A stretch of 64,000 nucleotides of DNA from NCBI GenBank assembly GCA_022376515.1, contig WTXI01000008.1, positions 1-64,000 of the forward strand. The letters run 5' to 3'. Position numbers and translations under genes: made by a program. This DNA is from Lactifluus volemus. Lineage: Eukaryota > Basidiomycota > Agaricomycetes > Russulales > Russulaceae. The notes under the pieces were generated by a model that was not told the origin of the DNA, made no database searches, and saw only the letters and a list, made by a program, of their open reading frames with translations. Below are positions 46,210 to 58,524 of this stretch, one piece after another. The stretch's first letter is position 1. Every line of letters starts with the position of its first letter.

Positions 46210-47450
46210 GCACTGTGGAAGTGATAAGTGACTAGAGAGTAGGAGTACGTAATCACGGCGCAGCGAGACCGTCTGGTGACCTGGCTCGCCGTTGATTACT
46301 GTTATTCTGGAATACACAACTTATACGTAGTTCCAGCAATGCGACATTGGTGTGTAGATGCTCGATTTTCTGGCGCCAGCGTCCACGTTTGTACATAGCT
46401 CAGCGCCGCTTTCATGAACAGTTGACAAGACACGAGGTTGTAATGAGGCCAACGACCTCCAGCTTTCAATCACATCCTTGTCGTTACTCCCGCCCCGCGA
46501 TGTCTAGTCACTTGTCTATCACCGCACGAAAACAAACTTGCGAATTAGCAAAGCCCACTAGCAGCAGACCACACTCACCTATCTATATCCTCAACAACGA
46601 CGTCCTTCTCGAAATATTCAAGTTCTATCAACTAGATGTCAGAGACGAAGATAACGACGATAACGTCCGGATTATCCGCAGGTGGGACCGCCAACGTTGG
46701 TGGTACAAGCTAGCCCAAGTTAGTGCTGTGCTCGGCCCGACAATAAGCCGTGGGCCGGACGGAGCCGACCCCCGGCGGGCCGAGCCCAGCCGAGCCAAAT
46801 TTCTGGCTTATAGGAAGCTTCGGCTCGGCTAGCACTTTAGGTAAGCCGGAGCCCAGCCCGGAAGCCTCGGCTTCTTGGTCTATTGTCTTCTACGACGTGA
46901 GGCGTCACGAGCTTGTTCTGTAATGATACGACATGATTGACATGTAACTGACCGTAATACAAAACGTGTTTTGTTGCGTGGTTCGGCAAGTTGTCCGTGG
47001 TCCTCGGCGCACACCTTGCTGCCTTTCGTATATATGTCTGGTTTCTCTGACTTGTTCTGCCGTGCTCTTGGACTCTTGGCTACTTCCTTTTCCCTCCTCC
47101 GTCTGTGTACTGTACTACTGTTTCATATTACCCGCACTCGTCCGCCGTGTCCGCTGCTCACGGAGAGCATGCTTGTTTCTCCTATGACGGCCTTTTCCTT
47201 ACCTCGTTTTGTCGCCAACGACAGTCTCTTTCGATTCTTCCCCATCATACGGTCAACCTGTGTCAACCTGGACAACCACTGCCCTGGACCACCCACGGAA
47301 GTGACGGAATTGCTGGCACTGGGTGGCATATCGCCGCTGGTAAGTTTAGTTGCATCCTGGTATATATTGCTTGCTGATGACCCCTTCTTGCTTCACCACA
47401 ATTCCACGCAGTCGCCTTATCCTCTGTATTCTCAGCCATTCTTTACTTCA

Positions 47451-50400
47451 ATGACGACCATCTCTGCTATCAAGAGTCTTGTCAAGGACATTGGTGCTCT
47501 GTGTACTAATCTTTCAGATGCTGTGCCGAAGGCATCCAAGTCTGACAAGATTTGGACGGTCATGAGCTCGGACGAGTGTGATATCCCGCATGAATCTTTC
47601 AATCGTCGATTTAACGCATTGTTTGGGGAGGATTGTCACGATACTAATGGCCGATTGCATTATATTCGTCAGGGTAAATTTGGCATGGGTGTTATCGTCG
47701 CGTATCTGTCTAGAATCAACTGGGCAGCGGACTTTCCATTGGACCTTGTGGAACTCAAGTTACAACGTCTCATCACAGAGCTCAAGCTTCTTCAGTAAGT
47801 CTTATTGCTCAATGTTACATCTCTCAGGTCAGGTCTCACTTTATTTTAGGCGGGGAGATGCGACAACGTCACGCCCAGTTCGTGCCATCAATCCTGCTGC
47901 CAAATTGAAGGACGCTGCAAATGCCTCAGTACTGGAGCTCGCATTTCAGCGCCAGGCAGTTCAAGAATACCGGTCTTCACTCGACTTGTCCATCCTTCCA
48001 GCCATCAACTCTCACACCCGGAGCCTGCAAGCAAAGCGGTTGAAGCGAACCATCGCTGTCAGAAATGACACCGATGAGGAAGATGAACTTGACACCGACA
48101 ACCCGCTGAAGAAAGGTATGTTGTTATATTTCACTGCACGTTCACTGATTGAAAGTCATCTTAGTCAAAAGGAACAATCCCGCGACATCATCTCCCAGCG
48201 TCAAAGAGGAACCTAGCTCCGACAACCAACTTAAAAAAGGTAAGTAGTTATATTCCCTCTCCGCGTTCACTGATTGAAATTCATCCTAGTACAAAGGAAC
48301 AATACTGCGACATCATCTGCGTGGTCCAGCGCCAAGGATGCAAGTTTTGTCATGATCAGCAGTGATGAATCTGAGGGGGAGGCTCAGGCTCGAACCAAGA
48401 CCAGTACAGCTACATCTACGCTTGGCAACCCAACCGCCGTTGACTCTGATGGCTTACTTATGGATGTGGATGTTCAAGGACTGGACGACGTTCCTGTTAC
48501 TACGCGTGAAGATAAACGGCGGGATGTGGATAACTTTTTCCATCCCGCCATTTCTAAGGTAATCAACGGCAAGACAAAACGATACTGCCTTTGTAAACTA
48601 TGCCCGTGAGTCCTTTGATATACAGCTTGATCACGCCTACTAATAAATATCCTCCTAGGGACCGAAAAAGCATTATCGACGAGGTCACAACGTTGCGTCG
48701 CCATCTTGATGCAATGCACTCGGTAGGTCGTACATATTTCACATAGATAAGCACTGACCATCGTTCGTTTCAGGGAAAGTATCGCAAGTGGGCAAAGGGC
48801 GTCAATTTCACATCCAAGTTACCAAGTGACGTCAAGAGGCGTAAGGCTGCTGCGGTGGAAGCAATTCGCACTCTTGACGATGATCTCCGGGAGATCCCTC
48901 CAGCCAAGCAAGTTGTTCCATATTCATCCAAGGCGTTTCTTCAGAGGGCCATTGAGTGGCTTGTTGCCACAGATCAGGTAGGTAAATTCCACGCTTATCA
49001 TGGTATCAAGTATCTCATTATCAAAAGCCTATTCAAGCTCTCCAACATTCTACTTTCAAAGCGTTGCTCGATATCACCTCACGCGCAACAAATGGCGTTA
49101 ATATTCCTGGGCGAAAGACAATGCGTTGTGAGATCATGCGTGCATTCAGGGACCATCTAATTAAATTGAGGGCACGATTCAATGTATGACTCGCATTGAA
49201 CTTTATAATTGATTTGATCTGATTGGTACATAGGGTCCTACTGTTCGAGGTGAAGTGAGCTTAACTTGTGACGCATGGCAAGCCAGTAATGCCGATAGGT
49301 ACTTTGCTGTTACGGCACACTGGATTGACGAGACAACGCCTGTGAAGTGGGAGCTCCAGACTGCCTTGATTGGATTTACATGCCTCAACAACTCTCATAA
49401 TGGTCGCCGCCTTGCACATGCATTGTTCAAGGTCATTCAACGTTTGGGTCTTGAGCAGAAGGTGAGTCATGTTGTCTCTAGTAAGGTTTGTGTCTGACTT
49501 TAGCCATGTAGGTTGGCCATATCACTTGCGACAACGCATCCAACAATCGGACCATGATGAAGGAGCTGGCTACCCAGCTGAAGGTCACCTCAGGGAGGAA
49601 ATACATTTGGAAGGAGCGAAAGATTAAGTACGTCCAATGCTAGCTTTACAGCAACAATTACTAACTTATGGCACCATAGTTGTCTTGCGCACGTTATCAA
49701 TCTTGCGACACAAGTGCTCATATCGACCTACAGCAAGGCGCCTCATTTCGATCCAAAGGACCCTGACGCACATATTCCATCGTCTCGTGATGAGGTAGGG
49801 CTGGTGCGAGCGATTGTAGTGAAGGTGGAGAACCTAGATTACGTGCTGCTGCACATACTCACAACTAATCACAGGAGCGATCTTCAGCAAAGCGAAAGGA
49901 AATGTGGAAGACTGTTCAGAAGAAGGCAAACGTTCAGAGTCCCACTCAACTCAAGCTCGACATGAAGGTGCGATGGTCTTCCACTTATTTGATGCTTGAC
50001 CAGGCGGAAAGGAGGAAGGAGGTGAGTTCACATCACATTATGATATTCAACGCTCATGTCTTGTTTTACAGTGTATCGATATATTCGTCGACGAGCTTCG
50101 CTGGGAAGAACAAGACCCCATCAAACGTGACAAGATTCGTGAGCTCAAACTCTCCAGCGACGAATGGACACGTGTCAATCACTTCCTTGGTCTCCTAGGG
50201 GTACGACTTTCTGTATTATAAACCTCGAATATACTGACTTAGATTTTATTTAGCATGCTGATAACGCCCAGCAAGCCTTCTCATCTGAGAGCATTCCGAC
50301 TCTCCACTGCGCAATTCCTGCTCTCGAGGCTCTGCATAGGGCATGGTCTAGTCGGGCAACGTGCCCAAAATATGCACCATTCTCTTCTGCGCTTCGTGCG

Positions 50401-51837
50401 GCATGTGACAAGATTGACCAGTACTATGATAAAACAACTGATTCGGCGGCATACATCATGTCAATGCGTAAGTGATCTTTGTTTCACATTCAAAACACAG
50501 CTAACATATCTCCAGTCCTTGACCCACGGGAGAAGATGGATCATTTCAAGAGCCACTGGCCAGCGGATCTTCAAGTCAAAGTCACAGCATGTGCCGAACA
50601 AGTCGTAAGTCGCATTTACCTTTTTACAAGTATGTCATTTACGCCCCCGCCCCCTTTTCAGTTTAAGGAGCGATGGTTATCGATGAACCGTGCTCGACCT
50701 ACACAACCGTCGTCAACGCAGCCTAGCAAGTTCAAGGGGCTCCACGTTCTCCTTTGAGAACTGAGCGATGATGAAGATGCTGCCATGGAGGCAACGCCGA
50801 ACTTTCCGAATGACCCTCAACGACCATGGCTGCGTGACTATCAAGCATACATCAACGCCGTTGAGCAAGTCCCTGATGGATGGACTACGATTCGATGGTG
50901 GGGGGTAAGTACCATATGTTGTATCTATTTTATCCCGTGCTGAACGCGATATATTTGCAGTATAATTCATCACGCTACCATCCAGCGTGGACGTCGCTTG
51001 CCCGGGATTATCTTGCTGTTATGTCGTCTTCTGTTTCCAGCGAGCGCGCGTTTTCTCAAGGTGGAATCACCATATCAAAACGCCGTAACTCACTCAAAGG
51101 GGACATCGTGGAGGCACTGCAATGCATCAAGTGTGCCATTTGACACGATCTTCTATTCCAATGGTACGTGCCATCAACAGAAGAAGCAGGGGAAGGTTGT
51201 TACGGCTCGACTAGGGCCGGGTCCCAACTAGGGTTCTGGTTGTTCGGGTCTCTCCTAAGACCTGGGCTCAGGGACACTCCAAGTGTCGACGCGCTGAGTC
51301 CTGTGGTGTTGTAGCACAACCACCAAGCTTCGATGACCCTACTAGGGCGTATAGGAGGACAAGAGAAGAGAGGAAAGAGGAGAGGAGAAGTTCTTGTCTT
51401 TCTGGAGAGGAAAACAAGTCGATTTGAGTCAAAGCCGAAGCTGGGGTACAAGCTACCAGCTGAGGCCTACTTATACAGTTTATGCTAATTGTTCTACCAA
51501 ACTGGGGTGGACAATAGGCATGCGATCACGAACAATAGGGAATGCAAACAATAGGGACTCGGAACAATAACACTGGACGGAACGAGACGAACAATAGGAA
51601 GTCAGAACAATAGAATCAGTCAGCACAATAAGAACGATGTGGAAGGGACGTCATCAGGGTGAGTAAGCGTGTTTAGGAAGCATAGGGTCCAACTTGTCCT
51701 GCATTCCGTAACAAAGGTAGCGATGAAAAGGAAGAGCTTGATGAATTGACGGACGTTGATGAGTTCACTTGGGAAGAGATCTTGATTACTGATGACGAGG
51801 ACTCAGATGGCGCTACTAGTACTGATACTGCTGATTG
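47451..51837 (+). pseudogene. hAT transposase, about 16 exons, two TGA stops and a solo LTR insertion
   Basis: Phased exons include 47451-47794, 47850-48115, 48165-48239, 48290-48605, 48659-48722, 48774-48977, 49028-49183, 49234-49461, 49512-49627, 49680-49824, 49875-50021, 50072-50200, 50254-50467, 50516-50604, 50662-50904 and 50961 onward. Exons 4-6 encode a BED-type zinc finger (YCLCKLCP ... LRRHLDAMHS). The core has LTCDAWQA, HITCDNASNN and INCLAHVINLA. The hAT dimerisation region reads RYHPAWTSLARDYLAV, SSSVSSERAFS and ISKRRNSL. An in-frame TGA at 50755-50757 (LL-stop-ELSDDED) and another at 51141-51143 (KCAI-stop-HDLLFQ) both sit where CGA is plausible. Beyond the second stop the frame runs on through the solo LTR to an acidic C-terminus (FTWEEILITDDEDSD) ending at 51837. 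Confidence 0.88.
51198..51713. repeat. Solo LTR (gypsy-type), 516 bp, nested in the hAT transposase
   Basis: Begins TGTTACGG and ends CCGTAACA, with TG...CA termini and perfect 8 bp inverted ends. It is flanked by AAGGT at 51193-51197 and 51714-51718, a 5 bp target duplication. Internal sequence includes repeated AACAATAGG-like motifs (51508-51632). No internal retroelement sequence remains, as expected after LTR-LTR recombination. Removing it plus one AAGGT restores the transposase frame. Confidence 0.9.
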
Positions 51838-52490
51838 AAACTCATGTTACTATTAGTAGATAATGCTTGATGGACAATGCTACTAGTAGTACAGTCAATA
51901 TAACTTTTCTTGATGCTTGATACAGTTAGCTGGGGCTCAGGCCGAGCCAAGCCAGAGCCAAGCACCTTATCGTGGCTTTAGCCTGGCTCGTCATTTAGAG
52001 AAGCCAAAGCCACCTCAAGCCAAGCTAAAGCTGGGGCTTCCAGGCCAAGCTGGGCCAGAACAGCACTAGCCCAAGTTTCCCGGGCGTGGCGATGCGTCAC
52101 CCTGGCGTCACCTGTTCAACTGGATCTTCACCTTCTCTGTACTTATGGTGTCCCTGTAGCAGACATGCTATTACATTCACCACCTCTTCCCCTCATCCTC
52201 TTTTACGAGGGTGATCACGAGATGACAACAGAGGATGAAAATAATGCACTGTTCGCACTCTCGCATTCAGATCGTGTTCGTCGTATTTCCCTCCATATGC
52301 CAGCCTCAAACCTGGGGAAGTTCGTCGCGGCCATGGATGAAGAATTCCCAGTTCTGGAACGCATGTGTGTTGGGTCTCGACCCGAAGATTCTGAACGCCT
52401 GGTCTTTCCCGTAACCTTTCAAGCATCTAATCTTCGTCACGTTTGGACGGCTTCCATTGGGTATCCTTTACTTACAAATTCCCCGGCCCT

Positions 52491-52946
52491 TGGTGTCGAA
52501 AACGAGAGTGAAGACGTGGCAAATGAACACGCGCGCGGGAGCGGAACGAGCGGGAGAGGCAGCGCAGAGCAAAAAGAATGTGGGACGCGTCCTTAATCCC
52601 CCAGTCTCGTATTTTGGTATTTATGTAGTCTAGTGTGTGTGCTACGGACTGAATAAATTTAGTGCCAAGACGGCCGCTCGATCTTAGTGTGCACGAGGCG
52701 GGACATTGCCATGTGCTCAGGTGAACTAACTATGCTAAGGTAAAAGGGAATTTGTCTGTAGAAAGTGAATGGTATTGTAATGGGCGGCTGTGGGCGCCTG
52801 CCCCCAACGAGGAGCAGGCGTTGTCCACGCCAGCGGGCCCTCAGGGAGCCGTGGGCATTGGCAATCCCATCTCAGGGTCCCAGCGCACGCTGCACGCCGT
52901 TCTTGGCTGTCAGCCCCTCTTCGTGCCTGATTCGATTTCCCCAACA
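52491..52946 (-). repeat. Copia-2 3' LTR
   Basis: 456 bp, paired with 58938-59393. The gag-pol frame runs over the purine tract and ends inside this LTR at 52872. Confidence 0.9.
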
Positions 52947-55900
52947 CTCCCCCATGAGCGCCGTCTGTCCTTGATGGATTCCGAGTCCGGTGACGTGCCG
53001 CGTGACCTTCCAGGCCGGTAGCGCTTTCGTGAGGATGTCGGCTGTCATGTCATCGGTGGGGCAGTAGATTAGGGATAACTCCCCCGCACTGATAACTTGC
53101 CAGATAAAGTGGAAATGAATGTCGATGTGCTTGGTCCTGGCTCGGTAGTTATCATCTGTAGCAAGCTTGAGGGCTGCCTGGTTGTCACAGTAGATTATAG
53201 TTGAATTAACGATAGGAGTGAGTAACTCTCCTTTGAGGCGGCAAAGCCACGCTGCCTCTTTTGCGGCGTGGGTCGCCGCCACATACTCTGCTTCTGCTGT
53301 CGATAAGGTTACGATCTCTTGCTTTCGGGATCGCCAGGAGATCGCCCCTCCGTCGATAAGAAACGTGTATCCGGAGATCGCGTGGCGGTGCGGCTGCGAT
53401 GCGCCGTCCACGTCCGTGTACCCCAAGAGGTCATGCTGCTCACTGCCGTAGGTGAGTTCGTGGTGTCGCATTCCCGATAGGTAGCGCAGGACGCGCTTTA
53501 CCGCGTCCCAGTGCAGCTCCCCCGGATTATCGAGGAACTGTGAGAGCGTCAAGATCGCAAACGAGATGTCGGGGCGCGTGGCGACTGCGGCATACATCAG
53601 ACTGCCGATCGCCTCTCGATAAGGTACCTTTCGCATGTGGGCAGCCTCTGTCTCATTAGAGGGGCAATCATCTTTGGAGTAAGATGTGTTAGGGATCATG
53701 GGTGAATTTTGAGCTTTGGCATCAGCCAGGCCATATCTCGCAACAATTGACTTGATGTACTCTGATTGCGAGAGGGAGATGGTGTGTGCAGTGCGATCTC
53801 GGGTGATCTGGATACCAAGGAGCCAGCTGATCGGCCCCAAATCAGTGAGGGCGTAGCGCGCGTGGAGCTGCGCCTTGTATCGCCTCATTAGCTTGCTCGA
53901 ACTGCTGGTGATGATGCAATCATCGACGTGGACTGCGAGGATCAGGACATCGTCCTTCTCCTGTGCTCGGAAAACGCCCAGATCGGCTTGCGTGATGCAG
54001 AGGCCGAGGTCGTTGAGCGCGCGCGTGAGGGTGTCATACCATCGACGCCCGGCCTGCTTGAGCCCGTAGAGGGACTTCTGCAGCCATTTCACGCTGCCTG
54101 TGCTCTCCTCGAAGCCTGGGGGTTCCTGCATGTAGATCTCCTCCTCCTCCCCTAGCTCACCATTTAGGTAAGCGCTGTTAAAGTCGAAAGTATCTATGTC
54201 CCAATCGTATCGTGCAGCGATCGCGAGGATGGTCCGGATACTAGTTAGTTTTGCGACGGGGGAGAAGGTGTCGAAATAATCGACGCCATAAATTTGAGTG
54301 AATCCGTGCGCAACGAGGCGCGCTTTGTATTTGTCGATTGTGCTGTCAGCCTTACGCTTGAGTCGGAAGACCCACTTGCTGCCAATGACATTTTTGCCCT
54401 TGGGGTAGGGAACCATTTCCCAGGTGCCCGCGCGTTTGAGCGTTTTGATTTCGTGTTCCATCGCCCATTGCCACTTGGGCCAATCGGGGCGGGATCGCAC
54501 CTCGGAGACAGAGCGCGGGTCGCCGTTCGTGTCGTGGGCTGCCGTGGCCATCATCATGTCGATCTCAGCATGGAATGCCATCTCTGCGTAGCTGGGTTCT
54601 TCAGGTGCTGTGGCAAAAGACTCATTAGCTGAGTCTGTTCCACGCTGGGAGAATGTCACCTAGCGCGCGTGCCCTCGGAGACTGATTTCTGGGGCATCTT
54701 CTTCGTTGGGGGTTTGCCCAGCTAGGGATAGCTTGGCTATCCACGCAGATCGTCGGGGCGGCTCGGGTCATGGTGCCGGCGGCGGCTTCGCTTTTTTGGG
54801 TGCTCGGGGCAGCTGCGATGGCGGCGGTGCTTGTTCCGGCGGTGTGATCAGTGGTGGTATTGCATGGTCGTCGTCTGCCGCTTGGTCCGGAGCCTCGGCA
54901 TTGTCGTCTGGTGGTTCTGGGGTCGGGTCGACTTCTGGAGCGCTGGCGTCAGGTTGTTGCACTTGGGGCGTCGGGATGGCGGTGAGCTGGATTTTTGGGG
55001 CTGTGACTTGGGTTTGGGCTTGTGTTTGAGCTTGTGGTGGAGGTGGTGTGTATAGTGTCACTGTGTCAGAGGTGAATTTTACATCCCTTTCAACTGAGAT
55101 AGGATTTGGGTGCTTCTCTGGCCAGTAGATCCTGTGGGCATGAGGACTTTCTTTGTCATAGCCCACCCAACGTGCTGGGAGGCCTCGGGCATCTAGTTTG
55201 GAGCCTTTGAGGTTGCGGACCCAGATGCGTTGGCCCCACTCGGGGACGCCGGCTAGGTTTGGCTTGCACCCGTGGAGGCGTTCATGCGGGGTGATCGCGC
55301 CTAGCGCGCGGGTCGATGACCGGTTCTTCAGCCAGATAGAGTGCTGGAGGGCCTCTCCCCAGAGGGTTTTAGGAAGTCCGGAGTGGTGGAGTATCGCTCA
55401 GACGCGTTCTAGGAGACGCCGGTTGAGCGACTCTGCGATCCTGTTGTGCTGCGGGGTGTCGTGGGTTGTGAGCCGTTGTTCCGTCCCCTGCTCTTGGAGG
55501 AACGCCTTGAGGTTGTTGCTCATGTACTCGCCTCCCCAGTCGGAGCGGAAGCGGTGTATCATCGCGCTGTGCTGCATGTGTGCCCATGTGGCGAATTCTT
55601 TGTAGGCCTCAAATGCCTCTGACTTGGCCTTGAGGGTTCTGGCCCAGGTGTAGCGAGAATAGTCGTCAGTAAAGGTAATATAGTAGCATTTCCCACCAAT
55701 ACTGTTGTCAGGAGAGGGGCCCCAAACATCAGAGTGGACTTCTTCTCCAAAGGAAGTGGCAGATGGGGCTTGTCTTTCAGGCTTGATCACCTTCCTAGTC
55801 GTCTTAGCATAGTCACATGAGTTACAAGAGAAGGGGGATCCTTCATCAATGAGGTCTATTCCCTGGATGGAGTTGTGTCAGATGAGCGAGCGCAGAGTGT

Positions 55901-56925
55901 CGACGCTGACGTGGCCCAGGCGACGGTAGAGTTCGAAAAGTGTGACTCGTTCGAGTGTGACTGCGGCTGAGGCTGTCACAGGGTGTTCGACTTTGTAGAG
56001 TCCGCTGGTGTTCGCTTTGATGGTGCCGACAACTTTCCCCTTCGCGTTTTTTATGGTGCAATGGTCTTTCTCAAAGGTAACTGAGTTTCCCAGCTTCGTG
56101 ATTTGTGATATTGACACTATTGTCATGGCCATGTCAGGAGCATGCAGCACTTCTCGCAAGATAACTGAGGTGGAAGACTCCCCATGAGGGACCTCTACCC
56201 TGAGGTCCCCAATGCCTATAGTGTAGAACATCCGTTTGTCGGCCGCGATTATCGCACGCAGCGGGATCTCTCGGTATGTGGTGAATTTCGCTCGGAAGGG
56301 GGACATGTGGGTTGACACTCCGGAGTCATATAGCTCAGCGTCGATCGGCACGTTTCGTGGCATGCTTGCTGCAGCTGCTGAATAGTCGGGGAGCTCTTCT
56401 ATGGCTGCCCACGCTTTGATGTCGTTCGTTTCGGCTGCCATTGTCCCGTTGTTCGCGCTGGTGCCTCCTCGTTGTGGCCATTGGCCTTCCTGGCCTCCAC
56501 CCTTTCCCCAGCACTCCGCTTTGGTGTGCCCGCGCTTTTTACAGTTGTAGCACTCGATGTTGGATCGTTTTCCCCTTCGTCCGGGTTTCCGCACTTGAGA
56601 GGACGCGCTGAACGCTTCATCCATGTCCAATTTCGGCTTGTCGCCCTGGAGGCAGTCGTACTCATCCAGCGCGAGTCAGGTTACGCTCGCGGGCGTGATG
56701 GTCGCCTTTGCGAAGTCGGCTGACGTGTTTATGGCGCTGATTATGCCCTGGTACGAAGGGGGGAGGGATCAGAGCAGAATGTAAGCAAACTCTAGTTCTG
56801 GGATATTACTTCCCAGAGAGGCCAATTTTTCTTTCATTACTTGCAGATTTTCGAGGTGTGTGCGGAGGTTCTCGTCGTCTCTGCACCTGATGTTGCCGAT
56901 GTGCCATCAGAGCTCGATCGCGACC

Positions 56926-58524
56926 ATCAGGAAAACGTCATATTTGCTTAACGTGCTTAAAGTGTGATTAGTGTGCTTAATTTCGTCATTAAGCAGGTTA
57001 AGCAAGCATTGAGAAGAATTAAGCACAAGTTAAGCAACCCTTGATTAAGCACAGTAAGCGCACCCCTGTGCTGAATTAAGCACATTTGCTGAATTAAGTG
57101 CATTCTGCTTAATTAAGCTAATTAAGCAAGATCTAAGTAACATTAAGCATCTTTCACATTTTTAACTAATTTGAAAATTTCATCACAATTTGAAATTTTC
57201 AATCACACAATTTTATAGGCATCAAAATTATATATTGGTAAAACTACAACATGAATATCTAAGACTAGTAATCTACAGGCCTTGGTGCAACAGCCCTGGG
57301 GGGGTGGGACTGCAGGGCCACGAGGAGGCAGTGGCAGTGGCGGAGGCAGAGGCGCGGGAGGAGGCGAGGGCCAAGGGAGGAGGCACGGGGCGCGGGAAGC
57401 CCAGGAAATGCTGCGAGAACCCCAGGAAATGCCGCGGGAGGGGCAGGAAGAGGCGCGGGAGAAGGCACGGGAGGCGCGGGGACGGCAGAGGGGATGAAAA
57501 TGCATGCAGGGACGGCGGAGGAGACGGAAGTGCGCAGAAGGCACAGGAGGGGTGGTGCAGGCAGGGGAGGCGGCGGCACAGGAGGAGGTGGAGACAGAGG
57601 TGGAGGTGAACAAAAAAAAAAGGGTCAGGAAGCGTTGGGGCGAGGTAGCATACAACATACCGGAAAGGTGGCGCAGAAGGCGTGGCGCAGGCAGCGTGCG
57701 CCGTGGACCCCTTGCAGCCCAGTGGTTCCAGGAGGAAGCGATAGAGGGTGTGGACGCGGCGCAGGCGCAGGAGGCAGAGGATGATGCAGCGGAGGCAGAG
57801 GCAGAGGCAGAGGCAGAGGCAGAGGCAGAGGCAGAGGCAGAGGCAGAGGCAGAGGCAGAGGAAGCAGAATTGAGACGCGTTTGTGCGGAGGAAAAAAAAG
57901 GGGGGGAAATGCGGTGGCAAGGAGGACGCGGGGATGCTGAGGCTTGTGGCAGCGCAAGGCGGCGAGCGGTGGCGACAGAGGCCACAGAGACGGCAAGAGG
58001 AGAGAGGGCAAGACGTGGCAGCGCCAGACGGTGAGCCGGCCGCGGTGACAACAGTGGAGTCCCCAACACGGGGGCGACAGCGACAGAGGGGAGGGAGGGA
58101 CAGAAGACTTGGCACGAAAACGCACAAAAATCAACATCGTGCAAATAAGAACAAACAAAAGATGCACGTGGTTGGTGCACGGGAACGACTTAGTGAAATT
58201 TTCATGACTTTTGCATATTTTTCGGACTTTAATTAAATTACATAAAATACTTCCATTTGCTTAACATGATTAAAAGCCTCTTAAAATTCTCTTAGTTTGC
58301 TTAAACTACTGGTTTACTTAGTGTGATTAAAGTTTGCTTAATTTTCATTATTGATCATAATAAAATTTGCTTAGTTGTGCTGAGTGTGGATTAATGTGAT
58401 TAATGTGCTTAATGTGCTTAAGCCAAAAAACAGAAATTTTTTATTAAGCAGAAGACAGTAATTAAGACCATTAAGCAAAGTAAGCACCATTAATTAGTGT
58501 AAGCAAATATGATGTTTTCCTGAT
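56926..58524. mobile_element. Non-autonomous DNA transposon nested in copia-2 gag
   Basis: 1599 bp with terminal inverted repeats ATCAGGAAAACRTCATATTT... at both ends and a 4 bp target duplication GACC (56922-56925 and 58525-58528). Subterminal regions at both ends are AT-rich and packed with TTAAGCA-like heptamers in both orientations, which look like transposase-binding repeats. The centre is GC-rich low-complexity sequence with a GAGGCA microsatellite. It has no recognisable transposase. Superfamily unassigned. Confidence 0.8.
57792..57862. repeat. GAGGCA hexanucleotide microsatellite, about 12 units
   Basis: Nearly perfect tandem hexamer inside the nested DNA element. It explains the long Ala/Glu- or Ser/Leu-repeat frames on both strands. 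Confidence 0.95.

Larger units (their letters stand above)
46721..52068 (+). mobile_element. hAT-superfamily DNA transposon (5.35 kb)
   Basis: Ends are short imperfect terminal inverted repeats, TAGTGCTGTGCTCGGCCC at the left and the reverse complement TAGTGCTGTTCTGGCCC at the right. An 8 bp target duplication GCCCAAGT (46713-46720 and 52069-52076) is diagnostic of hAT. Subterminal GC-rich repeats (GGCTCGGC / AAGCC types) occur at both ends. It encodes a multi-exon BED/hAT transposase, now inactivated, and carries a nested solo gypsy LTR. It sits inside the F-box domain of gene copy B. Confidence 0.93.

Noticed and set aside
52752..53021. Plus-strand frame MSVESEWYCNGRLW...
   Set aside because: Lies inside the copia-2 3' LTR and runs into antisense RNase H sequence; not an independent gene.
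57203..58180. 325-codon minus-strand frame and several plus-strand frames
   Set aside because: They read through the GAGGCA microsatellite and GC-rich core of the nested DNA element; composition is low complexity with no domain.
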